A program made the translations under genes and the position numbers. Below the pieces are notes generated by a model. It ran no database searches and was not told the DNA's origin. It was given only the letters and a program-made list of their open reading frames with translations. DNA of 64,000 nt from Gammaproteobacteria bacterium UBA2679. Lineage in GTDB: Bacteria > Pseudomonadota > Gammaproteobacteria > Pseudomonadales > Oleiphilaceae. Location: positions 398,161 through 462,160 of the forward strand of contig DEMD01000007.1 of assembly GCA_002354735.1 (NCBI GenBank), given 5' to 3'. Below are positions 1-9,997 of the stretch, piece by piece. The first letter of the stretch is position 1, and each line of letters begins with the position of its first letter.

Positions 1-22
1 CTGCCTTTTGCGTCACGATCCG

Positions 23-1135
23 CTATCGTTGCTCAATGCGCTCACGAAGCTCACGGACCTCTTTCTCAAGATTAATTAGCGTTCGAATGTACCCGTCCAA
101 TTGTCGGAAGCGAGCCACATTCCGGCGCCAGTTGGAATTCGGCTCGACTGCAGTGCCCGACGAATAAACGCCAGGACTGCTGATGTCCTTGGTTACCAGC
201 GTCATGCCGGTGATGTTCACCTGATCGCAGATCGTGAGGTGACCGGCTATGCCAACACCACCACCGATCATGCACATTTTGCCTACTTTCGTACTGCCTG
301 CTATGCCAACACAGGCTGCCAACACGGTGTGATCACCGATCTCGACGTTATGCGCGATCTGTATCTGATTGTCCAGTTTGACTCCATCACCGATCACGGT
401 GTCATCAAGCGCGCCCCGGTCGATGGTAGTACCGGCGCCTATTTCAACGTCGGACCCGATTCTAACGCCACCGAGCTGTTCGATCTTGATGAAACTGCCC
501 TTATGCGGCGCAAACCCAAAGCCATCCGAGCCGACCGTGCAGTGACTATGTATGATACTTCTATCGCCGATAGTCACATCGTGATAGATGCTTGCCTGCG
601 GATAGATCAGCACATCTCTGCCGATACGACTGCGCGAGCCAACCGTCGTTCCGGCGGCTATACGTGCACCGTCACCTATCGCCACGCCACTCCCAATCAC
701 GACGTTTGGTCCGATACAGACGCCCTGCCCCAGCGTCGCATCATCGGCAATGCGGGCACTCGGATGGATACTGGGCGAATTCGGATTCGAAACACCAGCT
801 TGATCGCCGAATAACAGGAGCGTTTTATCGTGACTGAACAGGTGGGTCAGTTTTGCATAGGCTGCGTAAGGATCGGAAGTCACAAAGCAAGGTACTGGAC
901 TTTCTTCAGCGTGCTGCGGTTTCAGGATGACCGCAAGCGCGCCAGTAGTCTTCAGTTGCGAAAGATATTGATCGCTGGCCAGAAAGGCGATGTGCTGCTC
1001 CCCAGCCTTAACGAGAGTGGCCAGCCCCATCACAGGACTCGACAGCAGCGCACGGGCGTGCCCCGCGCCTGATACCGGCGCAGGAGTAAGAGGGAGATCA
1101 AGATGATCAGCAACATCAGACAGGGTAATCGTCAT
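23..1135 (-). CDS. lpxD: UDP-3-O-acylglucosamine N-acyltransferase LpxD
   Basis: This 370-residue enzyme adds the second 3-hydroxyacyl chain, to the 2-amino group of UDP-3-O-acylglucosamine, in lipid A synthesis in the cytoplasm. The N-terminal uridine-binding domain (about residues 1-100) is followed by many hexapeptide repeats of the left-handed beta helix (IGxGVxIGDGxxI pattern, about 125-320). The catalytic His sits in the [10 protein letters not shown] segment. A C-terminal helix rich in charged residues ends the protein. The frame can be extended two codons to a TTG at 1141, but the ATG at 1135 is preferred. It lies directly downstream of skp and bamA, the usual order. The next genes of the lipid A cluster (fabZ, lpxA) would lie beyond the left edge. 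Confidence 0.97.
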   Translation of the reverse strand: MTITLSDVADHLDLPLTPAPVSGAGHARALLSSPVMGLATLVKAGEQHIAFLASDQYLSQLKTTGALAVILKPQHAEESPVPCFVTSDPYAAYAKLTHLFSHDKTLLLFGDQAGVSNPNSPSIHPSARIADDATLGQGVCIGPNVVIGSGVAIGDGARIAAGTTVGSRSRIGRDVLIYPQASIYHDVTIGDRSIIHSHCTVGSDGFGFAPHKGSFIKIEQLGGVRIGSDVEIGAGTTIDRGALDDTVIGDGVKLDNQIQIAHNVEIGDHTVLAACVGIAGSTKVGKMCMIGGGVGIAGHLTICDQVNITGMTLVTKDISSPGVYSSGTAVEPNSNWRRNVARFRQLDGYIRTLINLEKEVRELRERIEQR

Positions 1136-1190
1136 ACACAAAAAACCGCTAGTCAGTCTGACAGGCGCGAGCCTGCGGGTGCATATGAAC

Positions 1191-1691
1191 CTACTGCTTG
1201 TTGAGCTCTTCGATCAGCTTGTCAGTGATGTCTAGCGCTGGCGCCGAGAAAACAGCAACGGTTTTGGGCAGGACAAGATCGAGGTCATTGTCGGCTGCAA
1301 GTTTCTTGATAGCAGCATCGACCTTGGGCTTTGACTGGTTTACGAATAGTTCTTCACGCTTCGCGACCGAGTTCTGGAACTTGTTCTTCAGAAAGTTGAA
1401 TTCCTGCACTTTCTCTTCGAGTTCCGCCTGGGCCTTTTCCTTTTCGCTCTCGCTCATGATGGCGCCATCTTTCTGCAGACGCTGCTGCAGTTTCTGCGCC
1501 TCTTCCCCTACCTTCCGGATGCGCGCGTCGTCATCAGCGAAGTCTTTTTCCATCTGAGTGGAAAATGATTTGGCCGATTCCGAACCAAGAAGAGCGGCAC
1601 GGAGGTCGATGATGCCGATCTTGGTTTCCGCAGCGGCCATTCCCGCCACAGACAGAAGTGAGCAGGTGAGTACAAGTCTTTTCAAAAACAT
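1191..1691 (-). CDS. skp: Periplasmic chaperone Skp/OmpH
   Basis: This 166-residue periplasmic chaperone holds unfolded outer-membrane proteins before BamA inserts them. The N-terminus [21 protein letters not shown] is a clear signal peptide with an Ala-x-Ala cleavage site. The mature protein starts with the family signature [11 protein letters not shown], followed by a long charged helical region (about 45-120) that forms the coiled-coil tentacles. The open frame extends upstream into bamA, but the extension is not protein-like and the signal peptide fixes the ATG at 1691. It sits between bamA and lpxD, the standard context. Confidence 0.95.
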   Translation of the reverse strand: MFLKRLVLTCSLLSVAGMAAAETKIGIIDLRAALLGSESAKSFSTQMEKDFADDDARIRKVGEEAQKLQQRLQKDGAIMSESEKEKAQAELEEKVQEFNFLKNKFQNSVAKREELFVNQSKPKVDAAIKKLAADNDLDLVLPKTVAVFSAPALDITDKLIEELNKQ

Positions 1692-1788
1692 ACAGCTACC
1701 TTCGTTGAATATGAAGTTGTCACTGACTGGCAATTCCAGAAAGTGTACCCCTTTCCCGGGCGTGGGGCTATGTCCTGTGAAATCAGAC

Positions 1789-4104
1789 TCATAGCGTCTG
1801 ACCAAGCAGAAACTGGAAGAACTGTGGGCGGTCGCCATCCTTGTCGTTGAAGGCACGCGCCACACTGAAACTCAGAGGGCCGATAGGGGTGATCCAGGAA
1901 AGCGATAGTCCCGCCGCAAACCGCAGCTCGTCCAGTTCCGGATCGAAACTTCGATCTGTATCGAATACGTTTCCGCCGTCGATAAATACGGTTGATCTGA
2001 CCTGGGACCTGTCTTCCAGGAAGATGAACGGCACTATGAGCTCCAGCGACCCTTCGATTTGTAAATTGCCGCCGAATGGATCCGGGCGATCAATGGAGCC
2101 CTCTGGCGGCGTGCTTTTCGCACCTAGCGAATTCGGTCGATAACCGCGCACGGAACCGATGCCGCCACTGTAGTAGTGCTCGAAGAAAGGCAGGTCGTCA
2201 ACGTTACCGAAGCCCGCGCCATAGCGAATATCGCCACGCGTTCTGAAAACCCACTCATGATCATCGCTGAGCGGGAAGTAGACGTTGGCACCGTAGCCAG
2301 TTTTGTAGAACGTGAAATCACTTACTTCAGGAAGAATTACCCTGAGACTTACGCGCTGTGAGGTACCCGATGTCGGGAAGAGTCCGCGGTTGAGCGTCGA
2401 CCGTCGCCATTGCGCCGTAACATCGAAAAAGTCATAGCTATCGCCGTACTCCTCAAGGAAGCTCTCTATTTCCACGACCGGACGATCAACCTGAATCTTT
2501 GTATGGGTATAACCAACGCCAAAATTCAGCCTAGAATAGCGATCTATCGGGTAACCAAAGTTGACCCCGCCACCAACACTGTCTTCTATATACGAGGTCA
2601 ACTCGGTGTTGCTATCGCTCAGATCGGTTTCTCTGTAGAAGAGGTTAAAACCCCGGCTAACCCCATCGACCGTGTAGTAGGGATTGGTGTAGTTGAAGTT
2701 TGCACTACGAACTGTATCGCTGCGATTTACCCCGAATGACACCTGACGGCCAGTACCCAGGAAGTTGTTCTCCGATACACTGGCACCCAGTACCAGACCA
2801 CTGGTGCTGTAACCAAGACTGGCCGAAAGACTGCCAGTGGATTGCTCTTCGACCGCATAATTGACGTCGATCTGATCGTCGGTGCCAGGTACCAGAGGCG
2901 TTTCAACCGTGACAGTCTTGAAGAAGCCAAGCCGCTCCAGCCGCGCCTTCGAGGATTCGATGAGGTCGGTTGACGCGGCAGCGGCTTCCATCTGCATCAT
3001 TTCCTGACGCAACACTTCATCGCTGGTAGTGATATTGCCACGGAAATTGATCCGCCTGACATAGGTTCTTCGGCCGGGCTCGACGAAAAAGGTCACTGAA
3101 GCCGTGTTGTCATCATGAGGCTCAGGTATCGCATTGACATCGGCAAAGGTGTAACCATCATTGCCCAGTCTCTTGGCAATGATGTCTGACGTGTACGTCA
3201 GCAACTGTCGCGAAAAGACATCGCCTTCCTTGATCACGATCAGCTTGCGCAGCTCTGCCTCGTCGATCTTCAGGTCGCCCCGCAAAGCAATATCCCTGAT
3301 GGTGAAGCGCTCACCTTCATCGACATTGACCGTGATATAGACATTTTCCCGATCCCGGGAAACCGAGACCTGCGTGCTTTCTATGCTGAACTTGATGAAG
3401 CCACGATCAAGATAATACGACGTGATCTTTTCTATATCGCCGTTGAGCTTCTGCTTGCTGTACTTGTCACTACCGAAAATAGAGGCCCAGAAGCCGGTTG
3501 TTTCAAGCTCCATCAGTTCCCGCAGCGTTTCGTCATCGTAGGTCTTGTTGCCGACGAAATTGATATGGGCGATAGATGAAACCGGCCCTTCCTTGATCTT
3601 GATGTCTATGCGAACCCGGTTGCGCTCCTGTTCCGTAATGCCAGCGTCGACAGAGGCGTTATATCGTCCCTGTGCGATGTAGCTCTGCAGGATCTCAAGC
3701 TCTATCCGCTCAAGGGTGGAGCGCTGAAGCACTTCGCCCTCGGCCAACCCATTCGACTTCAGGCCCTCTAGCAAGTCCTCCGACGGCAGATTCTTGTTTC
3801 CTTCGATCTCAATTTTACTGATCGATGGCCGCTCATCGACCTTGAGAACCAGCACATCGGTGTCACGAAACACCTTGATGTCTGTGAACAGGCCAGTAGC
3901 AAACAGGCTTCGGGTAGCATCAGCGAGTTCCTCTGGCGTGAACTCGCGGCCCACCTGAAGCGGAAAAGCACTGAAGACACTACCGGCGGAGACCCGCTGC
4001 AGCCCCTCGACCCGGACATCCTTGACTACGAATGTTTCGATAGCCGCCACAGAGGTCGCCGTAAGAATCAGCGCTAGAAAAGACAGAAAACGAAAAAATC
4101 TCAT
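1789..4104 (-). CDS. bamA: Outer membrane protein assembly factor BamA
   Basis: This 771-residue protein is the central component of the BAM complex, which folds and inserts outer-membrane beta-barrel proteins. A signal peptide (about residues 1-21, ending SVAA) is followed by five POTRA domains up to about residue 420. The C-terminal Omp85 barrel contains the conserved loop 6 motif VRGY (in GGIGSVRGYRPNSLG). The last strand ends FQFLLGQTL. Length is slightly below that of E. coli BamA (810). It lies downstream of rseP and upstream of skp and lpxD, so outer-membrane biogenesis genes are grouped. Confidence 0.98.
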   Translation of the reverse strand: MRFFRFLSFLALILTATSVAAIETFVVKDVRVEGLQRVSAGSVFSAFPLQVGREFTPEELADATRSLFATGLFTDIKVFRDTDVLVLKVDERPSISKIEIEGNKNLPSEDLLEGLKSNGLAEGEVLQRSTLERIELEILQSYIAQGRYNASVDAGITEQERNRVRIDIKIKEGPVSSIAHINFVGNKTYDDETLRELMELETTGFWASIFGSDKYSKQKLNGDIEKITSYYLDRGFIKFSIESTQVSVSRDRENVYITVNVDEGERFTIRDIALRGDLKIDEAELRKLIVIKEGDVFSRQLLTYTSDIIAKRLGNDGYTFADVNAIPEPHDDNTASVTFFVEPGRRTYVRRINFRGNITTSDEVLRQEMMQMEAAAASTDLIESSKARLERLGFFKTVTVETPLVPGTDDQIDVNYAVEEQSTGSLSASLGYSTSGLVLGASVSENNFLGTGRQVSFGVNRSDTVRSANFNYTNPYYTVDGVSRGFNLFYRETDLSDSNTELTSYIEDSVGGGVNFGYPIDRYSRLNFGVGYTHTKIQVDRPVVEIESFLEEYGDSYDFFDVTAQWRRSTLNRGLFPTSGTSQRVSLRVILPEVSDFTFYKTGYGANVYFPLSDDHEWVFRTRGDIRYGAGFGNVDDLPFFEHYYSGGIGSVRGYRPNSLGAKSTPPEGSIDRPDPFGGNLQIEGSLELIVPFIFLEDRSQVRSTVFIDGGNVFDTDRSFDPELDELRFAAGLSLSWITPIGPLSFSVARAFNDKDGDRPQFFQFLLGQTL

Positions 4105-4212
4105 GAATAGAGGCTTACTTTGTTTTGAGGGTCGGGACAGATTCTCAACGCAGGTCGATAGCCGTCCTGCGGATCAGTCGCTTGAGCGTCTATCAATCGT
4201 TTTAACAAGCAA

Positions 4213-5568
4213 TCATAGACGGGCGAAGTCATTGAATATTGCCAGCAGCATAACGCCACCGAGCAGCATCATGCCGAGGCGGATGCCCGCCATCTGGACA
4301 CTTTCCGGCAGTGGTTTCCCACGAACGAGTTCTGCAAAATAATACAACAGGTGCCCGCCATCAAGTACCGGTACCGGCAGTAAATTCAGTACGCCGAGCA
4401 TTATGCTCAGGTGAGCCAGGAAACTGATGAAGGCTTCAGAGCCAAAACCAGCCGACTGCCCGGCTGCTTTCGCAATTGTGATTGGCCCGCCGAGATTATC
4501 AGGCGAAATGGCTCCGACCACCAATTTCTTGAGAGAAGTCAAGATCATGGCAGCCATATCCGCTGTCTTCTCTACGGCCTCCCACAGTGCGTCGACAGGC
4601 CCATAACTGATTTCAATCAGCTTATCAGCGGGCCATTCTGGCACATCCACACTAGCTCCGATAAATCCCTGGCTGTCGCCGTTCACAATGCGTGACTCGG
4701 GTACGAGCATCGTCTGCCTGGTATCCCCACTTTCAAGCTGGCGGTACTCGATATCAAGAGATTTTTCCGGCGAGGCCTGTATGAATTGCACCAGTGCATC
4801 CCAGGTTTCGACCTGGATACCGTTGACAGTGGTGATCAAATCGCCCGGGGCCAGGCCTGCCTGCTCCGCTCGCCCACCCTCTACCACAGTTTCTATTCGT
4901 GGCGTGATCGCCGGGCGCCATGGTGAGATACCCAGCGCCTGAAGAGGATTGGGGTCACGCTGCCCGCTCAACCAATCAGACACAGGCAAACTGAACTCAC
5001 GTGAGGCGCCGTCAGTATCCTGCGTGGCCAACCGGATACTGCCACTGTCGCCAAGGCGATCAATGAGCTGCAGATTGACTTCAGACCAGTCATTAGTAGG
5101 CTTTCCATCGACAGCGACGATGGTGAGCTCCGGAGTGAGACCACGCCTGTCAGCAACCGAGTCCTTTTCAATCTGGCCGGTCAGAGGCTTCACGGCCTGA
5201 ACACCGACTACAAAGACGACCCAGTAAACCAGAATGGCAAAAAGGAAATTGGCCAGGGGTCCGGCCGCAGCTATGGCTATCCGCTGCTGCACAGGCTTTT
5301 GATTGAAGCTTTGCTCGAGCTCGGCATCCTCGACAGGCCCCTCTCGCTCATCGAGCATCTTGACGTAACCACCAAGCGGGATCGCTGCGATGACGTACTC
5401 CGTCCCCGTAGCGCCGATGCGTTTCCAGATGGGCCGGCCGAAGCCTACTGAAAATCGGAGCACCTTGACGCCGCAGCGCCGGGCCACCCAGAAGTGGCCG
5501 AACTCGTGGATGGTCACAAGGATGCCCAGAGTCACGATCAGTGCAAGGGCGTTCTGAATGAAGGACAT
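4213..5568 (-). CDS. rseP: Site-2 protease RseP (RIP metalloprotease)
   Basis: This 451-residue inner-membrane zinc protease cleaves anti-sigma factor RseA within the membrane during the sigma-E envelope stress response, and removes remnant signal peptides. The first membrane segment carries HEFGH (His21, Glu22, His25). Two PDZ domains follow (about 125-310), and the LDGGH motif of the third metal ligand is near residue 400 (LPVPVLDGGH). The open frame extends 43 codons upstream into dxr, but the ATG at 5568 (MSFIQNAL) gives the standard N-terminus. It is 25 bases after dxr and just before bamA. Confidence 0.97.
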   Translation of the reverse strand: MSFIQNALALIVTLGILVTIHEFGHFWVARRCGVKVLRFSVGFGRPIWKRIGATGTEYVIAAIPLGGYVKMLDEREGPVEDAELEQSFNQKPVQQRIAIAAAGPLANFLFAILVYWVVFVVGVQAVKPLTGQIEKDSVADRRGLTPELTIVAVDGKPTNDWSEVNLQLIDRLGDSGSIRLATQDTDGASREFSLPVSDWLSGQRDPNPLQALGISPWRPAITPRIETVVEGGRAEQAGLAPGDLITTVNGIQVETWDALVQFIQASPEKSLDIEYRQLESGDTRQTMLVPESRIVNGDSQGFIGASVDVPEWPADKLIEISYGPVDALWEAVEKTADMAAMILTSLKKLVVGAISPDNLGGPITIAKAAGQSAGFGSEAFISFLAHLSIMLGVLNLLPVPVLDGGHLLYYFAELVRGKPLPESVQMAGIRLGMMLLGGVMLLAIFNDFARL

Positions 5569-5593
5569 ACCTGAAGAACCTGAATGCTGCTTG

Positions 5594-6850
5594 CTAAGAG
5601 AATCTACGCACGAGCTCTTCTGCGCAGACACGACTCCTGGCGTCGGCCTCGACGATAGCCTCCAGAGTCGAAGCTTCATGGATGATACATGAATCAAGAC
5701 TCGCCTGTATTACTTTTGAGATATCCAGAAAGCCGATTCGCTGGTCGATAAAGGCTTGAACAGCAATCTCGTTGGCTGCATTGAGAACAGCCGGTGCAGC
5801 ACCGCCAGCCTCAAAAGCTCTTCCAGCAAGACCCAAACATGGAAATGCCTCATGATCAGGCGCTTCGAAATGAAGGCCGTTCAGCGCGAACAAATCAAGT
5901 CGCGCCGACCTGCTCCCGATCCTTCTTGGCCACCCCAGCGCCGAAGCAATGGGGGTCTTCATATCTGGCGCGCCGAGCTGGGCGAGCACTGACCCATCAA
6001 TAAATTCGACCATGGAGTGGATAATTGATTCGGGATGAATGACAACGTTGATCTGCGCCGGCGTGAGATCAAAGAGCCAGCAAGCCTCTATCAGCTCCAG
6101 GCCCTTGTTCATCAGAGTGGCTGAATCAATCGAGATCTTTTGTCCCATTTGCCAGTTTGGGTGCTTGCAGGCCTGTGCAGGCGTCACCTGCGCGAGACTC
6201 GCACGCCCCTGGCCACGGAACGGACCGCCAGAGGCAGTGAGGTGGATGCGGGAAATGCCGTTCCAAATCGTAGCAATTTGCTCGCCCGCACCAGGCGCAG
6301 CTCGGGCGGCAGATTTACAGGCTACCGCCTGTTGTAATTGATCCGGCAGACATTGAAAGATGGCGTTGTGCTCGCTGTCGATTGGCAGTAGCGTCGCGCC
6401 GTGCTTCAACACCATATCCATGAGCACTGCGCCGCTCATGACAAGGGCTTCCTTGTTCGCGAGGAGGATACGCTTGCCATGACGGGCAGCCGTGAAGACC
6501 GAGGCCAACCCGGCGGCACCAACTATGCCCGCGACGACAACATCGACCTCCGGCATCGACGCAACCTGCTCAAGCGCATTGGCACCGCGGAGTATTTCAG
6601 TGTCAGTCTCGGCACATACGCGCTGGAGTTCTGGGAACAAGTCGGCGGCAACCGCACGGTCGTCAGCCCCACTAAGGACGGCGATGCGCGGCCTGAACTC
6701 GCGGACGATATCGGTGAGCGCCCGGACGTTGTTGTGGGCGGTTACTGCAAAAAGCTCAAATGATTCAGGATTCTCGCGGATGACATCAAGGGTGCTAAAA
6801 CCTATCGACCCGCTCGTCCCAAGAACAGCAATCCGCTCGCGTCGGCTCAT
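5594..6850 (-). CDS. dxr: 1-deoxy-D-xylulose 5-phosphate reductoisomerase
   Basis: This 418-residue enzyme makes 2-C-methyl-D-erythritol 4-phosphate, the committed step of the MEP isoprenoid pathway, using NADPH. The N-terminal Rossmann motif is GTSGSIG. Metal and substrate motifs are seen: DSEHNAIFQ, ASGGPFR, MNKGLELIEACWLF and HPESIIHSMVE. Compared with the E. coli protein as I recall it, there is an insertion of about 13 residues, rich in Ala and Gly, between IFQCLP and LTASGGPF. It lies in the chain uppS-cdsA-dxr-rseP, which links isoprenoid precursor synthesis to undecaprenyl phosphate. Confidence 0.97.
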   Translation of the reverse strand: MSRRERIAVLGTSGSIGFSTLDVIRENPESFELFAVTAHNNVRALTDIVREFRPRIAVLSGADDRAVAADLFPELQRVCAETDTEILRGANALEQVASMPEVDVVVAGIVGAAGLASVFTAARHGKRILLANKEALVMSGAVLMDMVLKHGATLLPIDSEHNAIFQCLPDQLQQAVACKSAARAAPGAGEQIATIWNGISRIHLTASGGPFRGQGRASLAQVTPAQACKHPNWQMGQKISIDSATLMNKGLELIEACWLFDLTPAQINVVIHPESIIHSMVEFIDGSVLAQLGAPDMKTPIASALGWPRRIGSRSARLDLFALNGLHFEAPDHEAFPCLGLAGRAFEAGGAAPAVLNAANEIAVQAFIDQRIGFLDISKVIQASLDSCIIHEASTLEAIVEADARSRVCAEELVRRFS

Positions 6851-6866
6851 CGAATATTCCCACTCA

Positions 6867-7700
6867 TCACTGCCCCGCCAGCCAGCCGCTTAACATCATC
6901 ATGCACATGAACACAGGCGCTGCGGCGGTGACGCTATCGATACGGTCCATAATTCCGCCGTGCCCAGGCAGCAGCTTGCCACTGTCTTTCACACCGGCCA
7001 CCCGCTTCATGAGACTTTCGGTCAGATCACCGACAACCGACAAAGCGGCAGCGAACAATGTGACAATAGTCAGCCAGACCAGCCCCTGAAGCTCCACTCC
7101 GGTGGCCAATGCCACGCCAACTGGCAGCACCAGTACCGCGATCAATCCGCCTACCAGGCCTTCGATTGACTTACCGGGGCTGACGCGAGGAGCCAGCTTT
7201 CGCTTACCAAAACGCTTCCCGGAAAAGTAAGCACCGATATCAGCCAGCCACACGATCACGAAGATATAAAAAATCAACCACGCGCCAGACAACCCTGGCA
7301 TACCATCGATCATGCTGACTCGTGCCTGCATGAGGGCTGCCCAAGCAGGCACCAGCACAAGGACACCTGCCAGCATGCGCAGACCGGGCCTGTTCCATAA
7401 CGCCATACCCGAGGGGTAAATCTTCACCAGAATTGTACAGAGCAGCCACCAGAGCAAGCCTATGGTGAGGACCGGTGAGACCGGTACGAATTGAAGCAGG
7501 TAGATAAGCGCCAGCACCAATGCGACATAGAGCCCCTTCTGCGGCGCACTGTGCAGACCCGACATAGCCCCTAGCTCCCAGGCGCCAAGCGCAAAAATGA
7601 ACGCCAGAAACAGCGCAAACTGGTCCGGTGAAGTCGCAAAAAGGCCGAGACCGAAAACGGCCACCAGCACCAAGGCGGTGATGACCCGCTGTTTCAACAT
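6867..7700 (-). CDS. cdsA: Phosphatidate cytidylyltransferase CdsA
   Basis: This 277-residue integral membrane enzyme makes CDP-diacylglycerol from phosphatidate and CTP, the branch point of phospholipid synthesis. About eight hydrophobic segments are visible. The C-terminal family signature is intact: SLMKRVAGVKDSGKLLPGHG followed by GIMDRIDS, including the Asp residues that bind metal. It lies 22 bases after uppS and 16 bases before dxr, consistent with cotranscription. Confidence 0.96.
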   Translation of the reverse strand: MLKQRVITALVLVAVFGLGLFATSPDQFALFLAFIFALGAWELGAMSGLHSAPQKGLYVALVLALIYLLQFVPVSPVLTIGLLWWLLCTILVKIYPSGMALWNRPGLRMLAGVLVLVPAWAALMQARVSMIDGMPGLSGAWLIFYIFVIVWLADIGAYFSGKRFGKRKLAPRVSPGKSIEGLVGGLIAVLVLPVGVALATGVELQGLVWLTIVTLFAAALSVVGDLTESLMKRVAGVKDSGKLLPGHGGIMDRIDSVTAAAPVFMCMMMLSGWLAGQ

Positions 7701-7722
7701 CGCAATGCTCCCTGCAGGCGGC

Positions 7723-8481
7723 CTATAAATCGATCCGCTGCGCTATTTGATCGTCGGTTTGTCCAAAACGGCGGATACGCTGACTGTAAGCTGCCAATGC
7801 GTCTCTCATCTGCTCGGTCTTGAAGTCTGGCCAGTAGACAGTACTGAAATAGAACTCCGAGTACGCCATTTGCCACAACATGAAATTGCTTATTCTCTGC
7901 TCATTCGCGGTTCTGATGCACAGGTCCGGTGGCGGCAGATCGCCAAGATAGAGGTGCTGCTGGATCAGATCTTCGGTGATATCGCCGGGCTCCAGGCGCC
8001 CATCTCTGACCTGTTGCGCAATTTGGCGAACACTGTGAGTGATGTCCGCCCGGCCACCATAGTTGGCTGCTATGATCAGCGTCATTGCGGTGTTGCCGAC
8101 CGTGAGCGCTTCAGCTTCAGCCATACTCAGCTGCAGCCCCTTGGAGAAGGCCGAGCGGTCACCCATGATGCGTAGCCTGATGTTGTTCCGATGCAGCTTT
8201 CGCACCTCACGCTTCAAGGCAATCAGAAACAGCCGCATCAAAGCATTGACCTCATCTTCAGGTCTTCGCCAGTTTTCGCTACTGAAAGCAAACAGTGTGA
8301 GATACCGAACGCCAGCTTGCGCACAGGTCTGAACGCAGGCGCGAACAGCTTCCACGCCAGCTTTATGACCAGCGATCCCAGGCAATTTCCGCGCTTTGGC
8401 CCAACGATTGTTGCCATCCATAATGATTGCAACGTGCTCTGGCGGCCCACCAGAGCTGAGGGGTATTCCAGCTGATCCCAT
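7723..8481 (-). CDS. uppS: Undecaprenyl diphosphate synthase UppS
   Basis: This 252-residue cis-prenyltransferase extends farnesyl diphosphate to undecaprenyl diphosphate, the lipid carrier for peptidoglycan and O-antigen units. The family motif IIMDGNNRWAKARKLPGIAG, with the catalytic Asp, is at about residues 19-38, followed by GHKAGVEAVR. The C-terminal signature DLCIRTANEQRISNFMLWQ is also present. It follows frr after about 100 bases and precedes cdsA. Confidence 0.97.
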   Translation of the reverse strand: MGSAGIPLSSGGPPEHVAIIMDGNNRWAKARKLPGIAGHKAGVEAVRACVQTCAQAGVRYLTLFAFSSENWRRPEDEVNALMRLFLIALKREVRKLHRNNIRLRIMGDRSAFSKGLQLSMAEAEALTVGNTAMTLIIAANYGGRADITHSVRQIAQQVRDGRLEPGDITEDLIQQHLYLGDLPPPDLCIRTANEQRISNFMLWQMAYSEFYFSTVYWPDFKTEQMRDALAAYSQRIRRFGQTDDQIAQRIDL

Positions 8482-8584
8482 AAATCACTTCAGTCGGGGC
8501 CCGAGCGTACGCGCCGCAAGAAATTGCGGGCACCAGGACCGGAATAAGTTATTGCGCCCAGAGCGTACTCCGGAGCGGACGGAG

Positions 8585-9142
8585 TTATACTTCCATCAAA
8601 TCCTTTTCTTTATCGGCAAGAAGTTCGTCAACGCGCGCGACATATTTGTCCGTCATTTTCTGAACCTCATCAAGCGCCTTCTTCTCCTCATCTTCGCTGA
8701 TCATCTTTTCCTTCAGCGCTTCCTTGATTTCGGAGTTAGCGTCGCGACGTGCGTTACGTACCGAGACTCTGGCATTTTCTGCCTCGGCCTTTGCCTGCTT
8801 CACATAATTTCTTCTGGTTTCTTCCGTGAGCGCCGGCATAGGTACGCGGATAACGCCCCCGGACGTCGAAGGATTCAGGCCCAGATCCGACTTCATTATA
8901 GCCTTCTCGACCTCGGGGACCATGTTCTTCTCCCAAGGTGTAACCATAAGAGTGCGGGCGTCTTCGACAGAGACGTTGGCCATCTGCGGCAGCGGCGTGT
9001 TGCTACCATAGTAGTTCACCATCACTGACGACAGGATATTAGGACTGGCGCGACCGGTCCGGATACGGCCGAAAGCATGGCCCAGCGCTTCTATGGCCTT
9101 CTGCATGCTGGCTTCAGCACTCTTCTTGATATCATTTAGCAT
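8585..9142 (-). CDS. frr: Ribosome recycling factor
   Basis: This 185-residue cytosolic factor splits the post-termination ribosome together with EF-G and IF3. The length is exactly the family norm. Motifs such as [30 protein letters not shown] and [11 protein letters not shown] are visible. Its ATG lies inside the last codons of pyrH (11-base overlap), which suggests translational coupling. The pyrH-frr order is standard. Confidence 0.98.
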   Translation of the reverse strand: MLNDIKKSAEASMQKAIEALGHAFGRIRTGRASPNILSSVMVNYYGSNTPLPQMANVSVEDARTLMVTPWEKNMVPEVEKAIMKSDLGLNPSTSGGVIRVPMPALTEETRRNYVKQAKAEAENARVSVRNARRDANSEIKEALKEKMISEDEEKKALDEVQKMTDKYVARVDELLADKEKDLMEV

Positions 9143-9881
9143 TGCTCGCTCCTCGCTCTATCAGCGTTCCTTCGTCCTCTCCGAGCACGATTTTAGTCAG
9201 TGCACCCGCTTTGTTCATGTTGAATACTCGAACCGGCATTCCATGGTCGCGACACAAACAAATCGCTGTAAGATCCATGACGCCCAGTTTCTTGTCGAGC
9301 ACTTCGTCGTAGGTCAGTCTGTCGTATTTCTTCGCATCTGGATACTGCATTGGATCCGCGGAAAATACGCCATCCACTTTAGTGGCCTTGAGTACGCAAT
9401 CCGCGTCGACTTCGATGCCACGCAAGCAGGCAGCGGAGTCTGTCGTGAAGAATGGATTACCTGTGCCGGCGCAGAAAATGACAACGTCACCTTCACGTAA
9501 GTCTCTGATTGCCCGCCGCCGATCATAATGCTCAACGATGCCACTCATCGGAATCGCAGACATGATTCGCGTGGTAATGTTCGAGCGCTCCAGGGCGTCA
9601 CGCATCGCGAGTGAGTTCATCACGGTCGCCAGCATACCCATGTGATCTCCAGTGACGCGATCCATTCCGGCGGCTTGCAGTGACGCGCCCCGGAACAGAT
9701 TCCCACCACCGACCACGAGGCCAACTTGAACGCCGATGCCGACCAGCTGCCCGATCTCGAGGGCCATGCGGTTGAGCACTTTCGGGTCGATGCCGAAATT
9801 GCCGTCACCCATGAGCGCCTCACCGGAAAGTTTGAGCAGAACCCTGCGGTATTTTGACTGAGTAAGACTCTCTTGCGGCAT
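9132..9881 (-). CDS. pyrH: Uridylate kinase PyrH
   Basis: This 249-residue UMP kinase phosphorylates UMP to UDP in pyrimidine nucleotide synthesis. It belongs to the amino-acid kinase family, with the N-terminal motif [11 protein letters not shown] and the glycine-rich VGGGNLFRG. Later motifs include [17 protein letters not shown] and [16 protein letters not shown]. The frame is open 19 codons further upstream into the tsf terminator region, so the ATG at 9881 is chosen. A strong terminator upstream (9942-9978) separates it from tsf, so pyrH-frr probably have their own promoter. Confidence 0.97.
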   Translation of the reverse strand: MPQESLTQSKYRRVLLKLSGEALMGDGNFGIDPKVLNRMALEIGQLVGIGVQVGLVVGGGNLFRGASLQAAGMDRVTGDHMGMLATVMNSLAMRDALERSNITTRIMSAIPMSGIVEHYDRRRAIRDLREGDVVIFCAGTGNPFFTTDSAACLRGIEVDADCVLKATKVDGVFSADPMQYPDAKKYDRLTYDEVLDKKLGVMDLTAICLCRDHGMPVRVFNMNKAGALTKIVLGEDEGTLIERGASNAK

Positions 9882-9941
9882 ACAGATGGATCCTTGGACT
9901 GGGAAAAATAAAAACTGTGTCGTCGCCTGCCTGGGCACTAC

Positions 9942-9978
9942 ACAAAAAAAAGGCGGTCACAGAATAGCTGCGCCCGCC
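9942..9978 (-). terminator. Rho-independent terminator after tsf
   Basis: Read on the minus strand, the stem GGCGG-G-CGCAG pairs with CTGTG-A-CCGCC around a 5-base loop (one G/A mismatch, one G-U pair). It is followed directly by eight T residues. It lies 20 bases after the tsf stop and ends the rpsB-tsf transcript. Confidence 0.9.
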
Positions 9979-9997
9979 GATTTTCTGAAGCGATTCC

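Noticed and set aside
101..814. 237-residue open frame on the plus strand
   Set aside because: It is antisense to lpxD, whose protein is fully convincing; the translated product is not protein-like and has no ribosome site.
8396..9028. 210-residue open frame on the plus strand
   Set aside because: It spans the antisense of uppS and frr, both clear genes.
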